Below, piece after piece: positions 43,270-52,015 of a stretch of 64,000 nucleotides of DNA; positions within the stretch are counted from its first letter, which is position 1; every line of letters starts with the position of its first letter. The position numbers were made by a program, and so were the translations under genes. The DNA comes from Kutzneria kofuensis (GTDB lineage Bacteria; Actinomycetota; Actinomycetes; Mycobacteriales; Pseudonocardiaceae), in the NCBI RefSeq assembly GCF_014203355.1, contig NZ_JACHIR010000001.1, positions 1,216,038-1,280,037 on the forward strand. Reading direction: 5' to 3'. The notes beneath the pieces are model-generated. The model was not told the DNA's origin. It did no database searches and was given only the letters and a program-made list of their open reading frames with translations.

Positions 43270-43534
43270 CTCGTCGTGAATTCGGCCCGAGTCGTTACCC
43301 GTGACGCGTCCACGAACTTCTACAGCCGTGTAGTACCCAGATGCAAATCAGACCATCCACCGGTCAACTCGGTCCGTCGCGCCAGCCACGACAACGACCG
43401 GGAGAATCCCGGCGGCCGCCGATGACGGTGAACTCACGACCACCCCGAGGCTCGCAGCCCAGTTGCCGTACGGTCACGATGCCGGTACCTGCAACCGGCC
43501 GGCCGGCCGCCGGTCACGACTTAGTCTCACGTTC

Positions 43535-45058
43535 ATGTCGAGAATCCGCTGGGTGGCGGCAATCGCGCTGACCGCCGCCCTGCTGCCACCAGTCACCGCC
43601 GCCGCGGCGGGCACCCCGCACACCGTCGTCGCCGATCCGAGACCCGAGATCGGTTCGCTCTCGGACGGCCCCGATCCCACCAACCACCACTGCTCGGCGA
43701 GCATCGTCGCCAGCCCGAAGGGCAACATCATCGTCACCGCCGCGCACTGCGTGGCCGGCAAGTCCCGGGTGTACTTCACGCCCGGCTACCACGACGGCCA
43801 GGCCCCCTATGGCACGTGGGAGTCGGCGGCGACCTACATCGACCCCGGCTGGGCCACCAGTCACGACATCGACGGCGCCGGCTCGCCCTACGACTACGCG
43901 TTCGTCGTGCTTCACCCCCGCAACGGCCGCAACGTCGCCGACGTGACCGGCGCGGCGCTGACCCTCAAGACCGATGCCACCCTGCCGGCGAGCATGCAGG
44001 TTTTCGGCTACCCGTCCACCGGCAACCCGAACTACAAGGACAAGCCGTACCGCTGCGACAGCACGGTCAGCAGGGACGGCGAGTACTGGGAAACCCTGCA
44101 GTGCACCGGGATCCCCGGCGGCTTCAGCGGCGGTCCGTGGATCGTCGGCGGCAGGGACCTGATCGGCGTCATCGGCGGCAAGGGCCAGAACCTGCCCGAC
44201 ACCGACCCGCGCAACTACAGCGTCCGCTTCGACAACCGGGTCAAGGCGTTGTACAACAAGGCCGTCGCCGCGCCGGTGCCACCCGGCAACGGCAACCTCG
44301 GCTACCCGCTCGGCGACGGCCCGCTGTGGAAGCACGCCGACCTGATCACCAGCGGCGACTTCACCGGCAGCAGGCAGCTCGACATGCTTGTCAAGTGGAG
44401 CGACGGAGAAGTCACGCTCTACCAGGGCGGTTCGACCACCGATCCGCAGCAGCCCTTCGTCGGCGAGACCCAACTCGCCGCGCCGGGCGGCTTGTGGACG
44501 CACGCCAAGGGCATCGCCACCGTCAACAACGGCGTTGTCGTCACGTGGAGCGACGGCGAGGTCACGTACTACGGGACCGTCGGCAAGAACGGCTTCGGCA
44601 ACGAGGTCCAACTCGCCGCGCCCAACGCCCTCTGGCGCGACCACGCGTCCTACATCGCCGGGCTCGGCGGTGACCTGGTGGTCGTCTGGAGCGACGGCGA
44701 AACCACGCTCTACCAGGGCATCGCCGCCAACGGCATTCACTCGGAGCGCCAGCTTGCCGCCCCCAACGGCACGTGGACGCACGCGCAGACGATCTCCGGC
44801 GGCAACTGGGTCGGCGCCGGCACGCCGGATCTGCTGGTCCGCTGGAGCGACGGCGAGTTCACCGTCTACGGCGACGTCGCCGCGGCCGGACTGGGCCAGG
44901 AACACCAGGTCGAGGCGCCAAACGAGCTGTGGACCCACGCCACCGTGACCGCCGGCCGCGGCAACGCCGTCCTGGTTCGCTGGAGCGACGGCGAAGTCAG
45001 CCTCTACCCTGACGTCGACGGACACCTGCACCGCGAGATCCAACTCGTCGCGCCGTGA
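43535..45058 (+). CDS. Secreted trypsin-like serine protease with C-terminal five-repeat propeller
   Basis: A 507-residue exported protein. Signal peptide 1-26; protease domain about 30-245 with His in TAAHC (about 71), Asp in PYDYAFVVL (about 120) and Ser in GGFSGGPW (about 197). Residues about 265-507 hold five repeats of 46-50 residues, each with WSDGExTxY (near 286, 335, 384, 434, 480), suggesting a small five-bladed propeller that may bind a polymer. The ATG at 43535 precedes the signal peptide; the frame is open further back but without signal-like sequence. Confidence 0.87.
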   Translation: MSRIRWVAAIALTAALLPPVTAAAAGTPHTVVADPRPEIGSLSDGPDPTNHHCSASIVASPKGNIIVTAAHCVAGKSRVYFTPGYHDGQAPYGTWESAATYIDPGWATSHDIDGAGSPYDYAFVVLHPRNGRNVADVTGAALTLKTDATLPASMQVFGYPSTGNPNYKDKPYRCDSTVSRDGEYWETLQCTGIPGGFSGGPWIVGGRDLIGVIGGKGQNLPDTDPRNYSVRFDNRVKALYNKAVAAPVPPGNGNLGYPLGDGPLWKHADLITSGDFTGSRQLDMLVKWSDGEVTLYQGGSTTDPQQPFVGETQLAAPGGLWTHAKGIATVNNGVVVTWSDGEVTYYGTVGKNGFGNEVQLAAPNALWRDHASYIAGLGGDLVVVWSDGETTLYQGIAANGIHSERQLAAPNGTWTHAQTISGGNWVGAGTPDLLVRWSDGEFTVYGDVAAAGLGQEHQVEAPNELWTHATVTAGRGNAVLVRWSDGEVSLYPDVDGHLHREIQLVAP

Positions 45059-45061
45059 ACC

Positions 45062-45385
45062 TCACTGCTTCGCCGCGGCCAGTGCCGTGTCGAACAGCTT
45101 GCTGTAGACCGCATCCGCGGCCAGCGAGCACGGAAGGGCCGCGGTGGCGGCGGCGACCTCGTCGGCGCGCAGCTGGACGAACTGCGGGTCGTGTGCGAGT
45201 AGATCCTGCAGCGCCTTCGGGTCCTGGGTCGAGTGGGACAGCCTCTGCTTGATCGCGTCCAGACGCTTCTGGAACGCGTCGATCAGGTCCACGCGCCTGG
45301 CATGGTCGTAGCCCGCCTTGGTGGCACAGGCATGCCAGGCACGTTGGGCCGTCTGATAGTCGCCGGTGTCCCGGTCGACCGTGCT
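45062..45385 (-). pseudogene. Truncated gene, C-terminal part of an uncharacterised exported-type protein
   Basis: The last 105 residues (YQTAQRAWHACATKAGYDHA ... ALAAAKQ) read as a genuine helical domain with a WHACATKAGY motif common in actinobacterial lipoproteins of unknown function. Upstream of about 45385 the similarity ends and the opposite strand carries a response-regulator fragment, so the 5' half has been lost. Confidence 0.55.
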
Positions 45386-45530
45386 GGTCGCCGGGGACCT
45401 GCGGGTGGATCCGGCCAGCCGACGGTGCTGGAGCGGGGACATCGAGATCGTGCTGACCGTCAAGGAGCACGCGCTCCGCACGGTCGAGTACAAGCGGCAC
45501 CGGCAAGCCCACCGGATCGTCACCGCAATC
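45366..45530 (+). pseudogene. OmpR-type response-regulator fragment
   Basis: The reading LVAGDLRVDPASRRCWSGDI followed by EIVLTVKEHAL matches the first strands and helix of an OmpR-type winged-helix effector domain (LxVDPxxRxxxRxGxxIxLTxKEFxLL). It diverges immediately after and no receiver domain is present. It sits back to back with another truncated gene, marking a rearrangement. Confidence 0.5.
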
Positions 45531-46248
45531 GAAGGTGAGTTGGTCCGTGTGAGGCTCCATCGGTAGCGCTGGCGGGAAAGACGGGCGAGTCGGTTGGGCT
45601 GGGTTTGGGCCGCCGCAACAGGGTCCACAGCGCCAGGGGGCCGAACGTGATCGCGGCCAGCAACGGTGAGATGACCAGCAGCGTCCCCGGCGATACGACG
45701 AAGGACAATGCGACACGCACCGCTGCCTCGGCGATCAGCGCCACGCCCCAGAGTGCGGTCGTCCGCCGCGAGCGCGCCCGCACTCGCGGGTCGGCCCAGG
45801 CCTCGTCGAACCGTTGGGTCCCGCTGTCACGGGAGAGCAGTCTGCGTTGCAGGAGGAAGACCATCGGCCGGCGGGCCGGTAGGGACAGCAGGAACACCAC
45901 TCCGAGCACCCCGGTGACGATGGAGTCCTTGACCAGCAGAATCCGTCCTTCGTGCAGGACGAGGCCGGCGGCCAGACCGACCGCGATCGCCACGAACGCC
46001 AGCAGCGCGACCGGATCCGGGCGGCGCCGGAGCAATGCCGTGACGGCGATCCCCAGCAGCGGGAACCCGGCGACGTAGATCAGGGCCGGCGTACTGCTGA
46101 TGCCGTGCCGAACCAGGAGTTGGTAGGCGATCGCCGGCGCTACGACATCCAGCAGCAGCGTCGGACTGAACACGAAGCGCGCGACGGCGCCGGCGACGAG
46201 CCGGACGCGGCTCGGACTCCAGCGAGCCGAGCCAGATTGTTTATTCAC
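45520..46248 (-). CDS. VC0807-type membrane protein
   Basis: A 242-residue polytopic membrane protein with about five to six helices (LLLDVVAPAIAYQLLVRHGI; PALIYVAGFPLLGIAVTALL; LAFVAIAVGLAAGLVLHEGR; TLLVISPLLAAITFGPLALW), matching the VC0807 family of unknown function. In actinobacteria these genes commonly pair with a divergent TetR regulator, as here. ATG start at 46248, two bases from a palindromic operator. Confidence 0.8.
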   Translation of the reverse strand: MNKQSGSARWSPSRVRLVAGAVARFVFSPTLLLDVVAPAIAYQLLVRHGISSTPALIYVAGFPLLGIAVTALLRRRPDPVALLAFVAIAVGLAAGLVLHEGRILLVKDSIVTGVLGVVFLLSLPARRPMVFLLQRRLLSRDSGTQRFDEAWADPRVRARSRRTTALWGVALIAEAAVRVALSFVVSPGTLLVISPLLAAITFGPLALWTLLRRPKPSPTDSPVFPASATDGASHGPTHLRLR

Positions 46249-46249
46249 G

Positions 46250-46273
46250 AGTACACACTAGCCAGTGTATACT
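46250..46273. promoter_or_regulatory. TetR operator between VC0807-type gene and tetR-type gene
   Basis: A 24-bp dyad, agtacacactag / ccagtgtatact, with 10 of 12 positions paired, in the 58-bp gap between the two divergent genes. A further half-site-like cactggctgt follows at about 46284. The position suits autoregulation by the TetR protein and repression of the membrane protein gene. Confidence 0.75.
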
Positions 46274-46306
46274 TGAGGTTCAACACTGGCTGTCGGGAGC
46301 AGACGC

Positions 46307-46891
46307 ATGAGCGACGACATGACCTCGCCACATCGGCGCACGTTGCTGCGCCGGGACGAACGGAGAAGTCAGCTGATACGCGCCGCGACGACGGCGTTCG
46401 CCCGCGCCGGGTTCGCGGCCACGAGCCTGGATGACGTCGCCCAGCAGGCGGGTGTGACGAAGGTGCTCATTTACCGGCACTTCGCGTCCAAGGCTGAGCT
46501 CTATCTGGGCGTGCTGACCGATGTTCGCGACCGCGTCCGATCCGCCGTCGGCAGTGCTGACGGTTACAACAGCGATACCGTGCGCGCGTTCGCGCAAGCG
46601 GCGTGCGACGACCCCGACGGTTTCCGCCTGCTGTTCCGGCACGCCGCCCGCGAGGACCAGTTCTCGGCCTACGCCGACGAGCTTTTCCGCGACGCCACTC
46701 GCATCGCGATGGGACATCTACGTGGCCGCGTCGAACCGGCCGCACGACGCCGATGGCTGGCCGATCTACTGCCCAGGATCACGATCGAGGTCACCCTCTC
46801 CTGGCTCGACGCCGATCGCCCGATCGAGGTCGACGAACTCAGCCGGACCATCCGCGCGGCCCTGGCCGCGCTGACACATTCGCACGATTGA
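46307..46891 (+). CDS. TetR-family transcriptional repressor
   Basis: A 194-residue regulator. The helix-turn-helix (about 20-65) reads RSQLIRAATTAFARAGFAAT followed by SLDDVAQQAGVTKVLIYRHF, and the rest is the helical ligand-binding domain (LLFRHAAREDQFSAYADELF). ATG at 46307 with gggag 9-10 nt upstream. Likely binds the dyad at 46250-46273. Confidence 0.9.
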   Translation: MSDDMTSPHRRTLLRRDERRSQLIRAATTAFARAGFAATSLDDVAQQAGVTKVLIYRHFASKAELYLGVLTDVRDRVRSAVGSADGYNSDTVRAFAQAACDDPDGFRLLFRHAAREDQFSAYADELFRDATRIAMGHLRGRVEPAARRRWLADLLPRITIEVTLSWLDADRPIEVDELSRTIRAALAALTHSHD

Positions 46892-47040
46892 CGGCACACC
46901 ACCGACGGCCTGCCCGGCGCCATCGCTTGCCCACGAGTTCATCGGGTGGCCGGCCGTGCAGAAGTTGTTATGGCGCAGACGTTTCGGGTCAACACCACCA
47001 ATGCTCGTCGACAGATAGCAACCAATAGACAGTCCTGGTC

Positions 47041-48432
47041 GAGGGAAGGATTCCCAATGACGTTGTCAAGCGGTAGCGGTGATAGGCGGTGAGCCTGTCA
47101 GGCTGCTGCGCTGCCTGGTCGTGGCACGTGGGGCTGGAACGTTCGTTCGTCGCGGACGAGCGCCCACACGACGTTGAGGCGTCGACGCGCCAGGGCCAGT
47201 ACGGCCTGCTTGTGGACCTTGCCCTCGTGCCGTTTGCGTTCGTAGAAGGCCTTCGACTCCGGACACCGGACGATGGCGTACTGCGCGGACAGGTAGAACG
47301 CCCGCAGCAGCCGCCGGTTGTAGCGGCGCGGACGGCGCAGGTTGCCCTGAACCCGGCCGGAGTCACGCGGGACCGGCGCCAGGCCGGCGACACCGGCCAG
47401 CCGGTCAACGCTGCCGAACGCGGCCGGATCCCCGCCGGTCAGAGCGATGATCTCGGCCCCGAGCAACGGCCCGATGCCGGGCATGCTCAGGATCACGGCG
47501 GCGTGCCGGTGCTGGCGAAACCGGCCCTCGATCAGGGCGTCGGTCTCCGCGATCTCCTCATCCAGGGCCATCACCCCCTTGGCCAGCCGCGCCGTCATGG
47601 CCGCGGCAGTGGACTGTCCGGGAACGGCGGTGAGCTGGGCCCGGGCTGCGGCGATCGCGGTCGCGGCGATTGCGGCGCCGTTGCGGACCTTGCGGGCCCG
47701 CAGCCAGGTGGCCAGCTCGGCCTGGCCGCACTCCCGCAGCGCGGCGGGAGTCTGAAAGCCGGTCAACAGCACCAGCGCGGCTTTGGAGGAGCTGTAGTCA
47801 AAGGCTCGTTCCAGGGCGGGGAAGTACTCCAGGATCTGGGCGCGCAGCCGGTTGATCGCCCTCGTGCGGTCGGCGGTCAGGTCGTAGCGGCGGGCGGTCA
47901 GGATCCGCAGGTCCACGGCGATCTCGTCGCCGGCGGTCATCGGGTGCAGGTCGCGGCGCATGCGGGCCTGGTCGGCGATGATGAACGCGTCCTTGGCGTC
48001 ACTTTTGCCCGATCCTCGGTAGCCGGCCGAGGCGTGGTGGACGGTGCGGCCGGGGATGTAGAGCAGGGCCTGGTCGTGGTTGACCAACAGGGCGATCAGC
48101 AGCGCGCCGCCGCCGGCGTTGAGATCGATCGCCCACAGCACGTCGGGCGACAGCGCTCGGACATCGGCGATCAGCTCCAGCAGTTCGGCCTCGTTGTTGG
48201 GCACTCGCCGGGACAGGATCTTGTCGCCCTCGGCGTTGATCACCACGCAGTGGTGGTGGGCTTTGCCCGCGTCCACACCGGCCCACAGTTGCGGCACGGC
48301 CACCTCCCGTCGTCGTTCGTGCCAGACACCCAGCAGACGACCTCGCCGTCACGTCCTTATGCAGCGATTGTTTCGCTCATCCCAATCAGCGGCCGAGTCG
48401 TCGCAGGACCCCGGGCGGCCAATCCTTCCCAG
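47041..48432 (-). mobile_element. IS110-family insertion sequence with short subterminal inverted repeats
   Basis: About 1.4 kb containing one transposase gene. A 10-bp sequence gggaaggatt at 47043-47052 is repeated inverted as aatccttccc at 48421-48430; the ends are taken from this and are approximate. The repeats resemble the subterminal inverted repeats of the IS1111 branch. It lies between the TetR gene and a membrane protein gene, and the transposase is intact. The non-coding 5' end is only about 130 nt, and I could not define the core dinucleotide or guide sequences. Confidence 0.6.
47098..48303 (-). CDS. IS110-family transposase
   Basis: A 401-residue DEDD recombinase: WAGVDAGKAHHHCVVI (first Asp), VLWAIDLNAGGGALL (Asp in place of the more usual Glu), GSGKSDAKDAFIIADQAR (last two Asp), and C-terminal LAGVAGLAPVPRDSGR with the catalytic serine, then GNLRRPRRYNRRLLRAFYLS. 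A GTG at 48303 starts the longest frame, but ggagg lies directly against it; the GTG two codons later has better spacing and may be the true start. Only distantly similar to the element at 3402. Confidence 0.9.
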   Translation of the reverse strand: MAVPQLWAGVDAGKAHHHCVVINAEGDKILSRRVPNNEAELLELIADVRALSPDVLWAIDLNAGGGALLIALLVNHDQALLYIPGRTVHHASAGYRGSGKSDAKDAFIIADQARMRRDLHPMTAGDEIAVDLRILTARRYDLTADRTRAINRLRAQILEYFPALERAFDYSSSKAALVLLTGFQTPAALRECGQAELATWLRARKVRNGAAIAATAIAAARAQLTAVPGQSTAAAMTARLAKGVMALDEEIAETDALIEGRFRQHRHAAVILSMPGIGPLLGAEIIALTGGDPAAFGSVDRLAGVAGLAPVPRDSGRVQGNLRRPRRYNRRLLRAFYLSAQYAIVRCPESKAFYERKRHEGKVHKQAVLALARRRLNVVWALVRDERTFQPHVPRPGSAAA

Positions 48433-48536
48433 CCACACCAACGGCTCCGTCATGACAGCCACACCCGAGGTCCCCGGGCCTTCCTGATCTTACGACTGAC
48501 CAGAACCGACCCGACTCAGAAGATAAGGAGATTGTC

Positions 48537-49262
48537 GTGACGGTTGTACTCCTCGGTGTGGTGTGGGTCCTGGTTCTCACCGGGATCGTCGGCACACGGC
48601 TACTGCTGGGCGTGGGTTTGTACCGTTCTGCGGTCGCCGCCGGGCTGGGTAGACCCAGGGCCATGACTGTGGCCGTGGTCGCCGTTGGCCTGCTGCTCGC
48701 CTGGGTGGCCGCGAGCTGGTTGCTGGCCTACGACGGCGTGTACCAGGCCGGCCCCTGGGGGCCCGTGGCGTTTGCCGTTGTGTTGGTGGCGCTGCTGGCC
48801 AGCACGCGGATTCCGGTGATGGCACGGGTGCTCGCCGCGCCGGGGACGAGCGCCGACCTCGTGCGCGCCCAGTCCTTCCGGGTGGTCGGCGTGCTGTTTC
48901 TGATCATGATGTTCCTGGGCAAGGCGCCGGCGCTGTTCGCGGTGCCGACGGGTCTTGGCGATTTCGCGATCGGTCTGGCAGCGCCGTGGATCGCGCGCGC
49001 GTTGGCGCGCGGCACCGGCCGCCGGGAGGCGGTCCGGTTCAACGTATTGGGCATCGTCGACTACGCCGTGGCGCTGGTGACCGGCATGGTGAGCAGTCTT
49101 GTCTTCGCCGGTCCGTCCGACACGGCGCTGGGGATGGCGCCACTTGTACTGATCATTACCACTGCCGGGCCACTCGGCGCCGCTATGCACATCGTGTCGC
49201 TGCGCCGGCTGTCTGGCTCACCAACCACCATCCCACCGCAGACGGGGCTGGCCACCGCGTAA
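48537..49262 (+). CDS. Uncharacterised polytopic membrane protein
   Basis: A 241-residue protein with about seven membrane helices (VVLLGVVWVLVLTGIVGTRL; VAVVAVGLLLAWVAASWLLA; VAFAVVLVALLASTRIPVMA; VVGVLFLIMMFLGKAPALFA). GDFAIGLAAPWIARALARG and NVLGIVDYAVALVTGMVSS are conserved-looking loops, but I recognise no transporter family. The GTG at 48537 has aaggag 7 nt upstream. It may originally have been downstream of the TetR gene before the IS110 insertion. Confidence 0.8.
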   Translation: MTVVLLGVVWVLVLTGIVGTRLLLGVGLYRSAVAAGLGRPRAMTVAVVAVGLLLAWVAASWLLAYDGVYQAGPWGPVAFAVVLVALLASTRIPVMARVLAAPGTSADLVRAQSFRVVGVLFLIMMFLGKAPALFAVPTGLGDFAIGLAAPWIARALARGTGRREAVRFNVLGIVDYAVALVTGMVSSLVFAGPSDTALGMAPLVLIITTAGPLGAAMHIVSLRRLSGSPTTIPPQTGLATA

Positions 49263-49590
49263 CAGTGACCCAGGGGGACTGGCCGGTCCGGCGCGCTTGC
49301 CGAGCTCCGCGTGGACTCCGGCTGGCCTGCGGTCAGCACCACCTCACCATACTGTGCGTGCCGGAAACGGGCTCAACCCGAGTTCGGCGGCCAGGCGGAA
49401 CTGTCAACTCCGGTTCGCCAGGCGTCAGGATCCGGGTTCGTCGCGAGGTCCGACGGCGGCCGAGTCCCGGTGGCGCCGGACGTTGCCGGGCGGAATCGGC
49501 CGGGGTTGTCGAATCCGGGCCGCGTCGTTCGACGCTGGAGTGAGACAGCGCCCACCGGGGCGCCGTCACGACCACGAGAGAGGCCGACCG
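49263..49590. other. Intergenic stretch, nothing identified
   Basis: 328 bp between two plus-strand genes, presumably containing the promoter of the SCO6745-family gene. No hairpin or relic recognised. Confidence 0.35.
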
Positions 49591-50415
49591 ATGTCGCACC
49601 CACAGGCCAAGGTCCACCGCATGTTCGAGCTCCTCGAGCCGATCGCCACCGTCACCTACTCCGCGGTGCCGAACGAGGCGTTCCTGGCCCTCGGCATGCG
49701 CAACTACTGGGACGGATACTTCGCCGGCCGGGCCGCACCGCTGGGGCTGGCACCGGCCGAGGTGGTGCACGCGGTCTTCTACAACTTCGCCGACGGCGAG
49801 GTCGCGCGCCACATCCCGTGGGTCTGGGGCAAGATCACCCCGCAAGAGGCGATCGCCGTGCGCGAGCGGGGCAGCGCAACCGCACTGCGGCACAGGATCG
49901 GGGAACTCGCCGACTCCCCCGATCTGGTGCGGATCGCCGACCTCGCCATCCGAGCAGCGGTCAGCGCACCGACCGAGGGCCGAGCGCTGTACGCCGGGCT
50001 GCGGGCGCTCGACGTGCCGGAGGAGCCGGTGGCCAGGCTCTGGCACGCAGCGACGCTGCTGCGGGAGCACCGCGGGGACGGCCACAACGCCGTCCTGCTC
50101 GCCCACGGCATCGGCGGCACCGACGCCCACGTCCTGCTCGCGCTCTCCCTCGGCATGAGGGCGGAGGAGTTCGGGCGGATCCACCACCTGCCGAAGGCGC
50201 AGCTGGCCGCTGTCGTCGACGGGCTGCGCGGCCGCGGCCTCGTGGACGAGGCCGGCGGGTTCACCGACGCCGGCCGGGAAACCAAGCAGCGGATCGAGGC
50301 CCTCACCGACGAGCTGGCGGCACCGGCCTACGACGTGCTCAGCGCGGACGAACTCGAGGAGCTGATCGCGGGGCTCGAGCCGATCGCCGCCGCGGCACAG
50401 GCCGCCGACGACTGA
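49591..50415 (+). CDS. SCO6745-family helix-turn-helix protein
   Basis: A 274-residue helical protein of the actinobacterial SCO6745 family. Typical text: LEPIATVTYSAVPNEAFLAL, GMRNYWDGYFAGRAAPLG, AEVVHAVFYNFADGEVARHI and a C-terminal winged-helix-like part (AAVVDGLRGRGLVDEAGGFT). Function unknown; the C-terminal half resembles MarR-like DNA-binding folds. ATG at 49591 with gagagagg 6-7 nt upstream. Monocistronic. Confidence 0.85.
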   Translation: MSHPQAKVHRMFELLEPIATVTYSAVPNEAFLALGMRNYWDGYFAGRAAPLGLAPAEVVHAVFYNFADGEVARHIPWVWGKITPQEAIAVRERGSATALRHRIGELADSPDLVRIADLAIRAAVSAPTEGRALYAGLRALDVPEEPVARLWHAATLLREHRGDGHNAVLLAHGIGGTDAHVLLALSLGMRAEEFGRIHHLPKAQLAAVVDGLRGRGLVDEAGGFTDAGRETKQRIEALTDELAAPAYDVLSADELEELIAGLEPIAAAAQAADD

Positions 50416-50608
50416 GCAGGCACAGCAGGCGCGATCGAGACGTCAACGATCAGCCACGGTCCGTCCACGCCGATCGGATCGGGACTGGACACGGGCGGTG
50501 CGGGCTGGCGATCAATCGGCCGCTTCAGGCGCACCAACTCATCGTTCCACGCATGCCATGGTCGGGTGCTGCCGACGTGCTCTGCGAAGGGGCGACATGC
50601 AACAGCGG

Positions 50609-51121
50609 TCAGAGCCACGTTCGCAGGGTTCGTGTTGCGGCGGCGGCGAGTTCCGGGTCGTTGGTCAGCTGGTGGAGTAGCGCGATGGTGCGATTGTCAG
50701 GACCGGCTTCGATCACTGACGCCAATGCGTTGTGGCGGACGTCGATGTCGTCGTCGCCGGTCACCGCGCTGGACATCACGTCGAACACGCCAGGCTCTTG
50801 CGCGTAGGGGCCGAGGGCCCCGGCGGCGTACTGGCGCACCAAATAGTCCTCGGTGGGCTGGAGGGTATCGGCGATGATCCGGCCGATCCGCCGGCGGTCG
50901 TCGGCGGCTGCCGGTGGTTGCAGGCGAAGGATCTTGAGGCACTCGATGCGGACAAGGTCGTGCTCGGCCGGATCGGCGATCACCGAGGCGAACAGAGTCA
51001 GCGCCCGGGGGTCGCTCAGGTGGTCCTCGAGCTCGAGAATGATTCCGACCTTGGCATCTCCGTCGTCGTCGCCGTCCGGCGTCGACTCGAACGAGGCGAC
51101 GAGATGCGCCACGCAGTCCAC
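50609..51121 (-). CDS. HEAT-repeat protein
   Basis: A 170-residue all-helical protein of HEAT/armadillo type: ALTLFASVIADPAEHDLVRI, RRIGRIIADTLQPTEDYLVR, QYAAGALGPYAQEP and ALLHQLTNDPELAAAATRTL show about four helical hairpins. Such proteins are protein-binding scaffolds. The GTG at 51121 has ggagg at about 5 nt; the ATG at 51181 would add residues without a ribosome site. Confidence 0.75.
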   Translation of the reverse strand: MDCVAHLVASFESTPDGDDDGDAKVGIILELEDHLSDPRALTLFASVIADPAEHDLVRIECLKILRLQPPAAADDRRRIGRIIADTLQPTEDYLVRQYAAGALGPYAQEPGVFDVMSSAVTGDDDIDVRHNALASVIEAGPDNRTIALLHQLTNDPELAAAATRTLRTWL

Positions 51122-51169
51122 AGGTCCTCCGCTCACGCGCGACAACGTCAGGAGACTACAGTCTCGGCT

Positions 51170-51245
51170 GCGCTGCACCACGATTCACTCCACCGAGGAC
51201 TCGCGTCCGCAGGCGAGGTCGATGCCCGTCCTTTGTTGCGTCCCG
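51170..51245 (-). pseudogene. Integrase-type transposase relic, last residues
   Basis: Minus-strand reading LRTRVLGGVN matches the extreme C-terminus (LRTRILGGVINEY) of the integrase-type transposase family found at 15600 and elsewhere. Fewer than 25 residues remain, so this is only a trace. Confidence 0.45.
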
Positions 51246-51580
51246 GCGCAGCAGTACCGCTGGCACGGTTCCGACGGCCGGCATGCCGCTACGAACGCAA
51301 TGCCAGCCATGAGCTGGAAAGGCAGTTCCGGTCGACAGCATGGTGTTTCGCCCAATGTAGCCGCCCTCGGATGCGGCAGTCAACGACCAGACACCAGCCG
51401 TGACGCGACAGGGTCGATGGTTCCGTTGTCGAATGCCATTCGACAACGTCGCAAGCTCCACCGCGTGACGGACAGTTGCCTCTTGAAGGTTCGGAAACAA
51501 TCTGGCAACCTCACGAAGCGGCGATGTTCACCGTTCCCGTCGATGTCCTGTTGGTATGAGCGCGTCCCGCGAGGAATGAT

Positions 51581-51594
51581 TGTTAGCGCTAACA
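51581..51594. promoter_or_regulatory. LacI-family operator (perfect 14-bp palindrome)
   Basis: tgttagcgctaaca is a perfect palindrome of the kind bound by LacI-family repressors that control polysaccharide-degrading genes in actinomycetes. It lies about 50 bp before a broken secreted-protein gene and 420 bp before the GH62 arabinofuranosidase, so it probably controls that enzyme. Confidence 0.75.
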
Positions 51595-51642
51595 CCGCAC
51601 TGGTGTCCCGGTCACGGCCTTCACCTCGACAAGGAGCTGCCA

Positions 51643-51948
51643 TGAGATCAACGGCGCGTCCGAGCAGGACGGCCGGCGGGCTGGTCGGCGCGTCGGACAG
51701 GTCACCGTTCTGGCGATCACCCTGGCGGCCAGCACCGGCACAGCGTCGGCGGAGAACGTTGACGCGAGTGCGTGATATGTGCTGATCAATTGCACCAGCG
51801 GCAAATCCGTAGAGCGCAACGACGACAATACCGCGGAGGCTAGTGGCGTGTGGACCGCTAACGTAACAGCCGCCGCCAGTACGGCCACTGGAATCCAACC
51901 AGCAATGGCAACTCGTCCGCATCGGGTAGGCGTACGACAAGGGTGCAC
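51643..51948 (+). pseudogene. Vestigial secreted ricin-B-lectin (CBM13) gene
   Basis: Begins with caaggag and an ATG and, after a frameshift, reads VTVLAITLAASTGTASAENV with DASA, a stop, then YVLINCTSGKSVE, and near the end [10 protein letters not shown] and a stop. This matches the signal peptide, [19 protein letters not shown] start and [10 protein letters not shown] end of the CBM13 domain of the GH62 protein just downstream, with about 110 residues deleted between. It is a decayed partial duplicate of that gene's 5' end. Confidence 0.65.
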
Positions 51949-52015
51949 CCGCCCCGCTAAAGCAATGCCGCATATCGGGCCTCGCGTGCGGCCCTGTCAC
52001 TGAAGGAGAATCACT

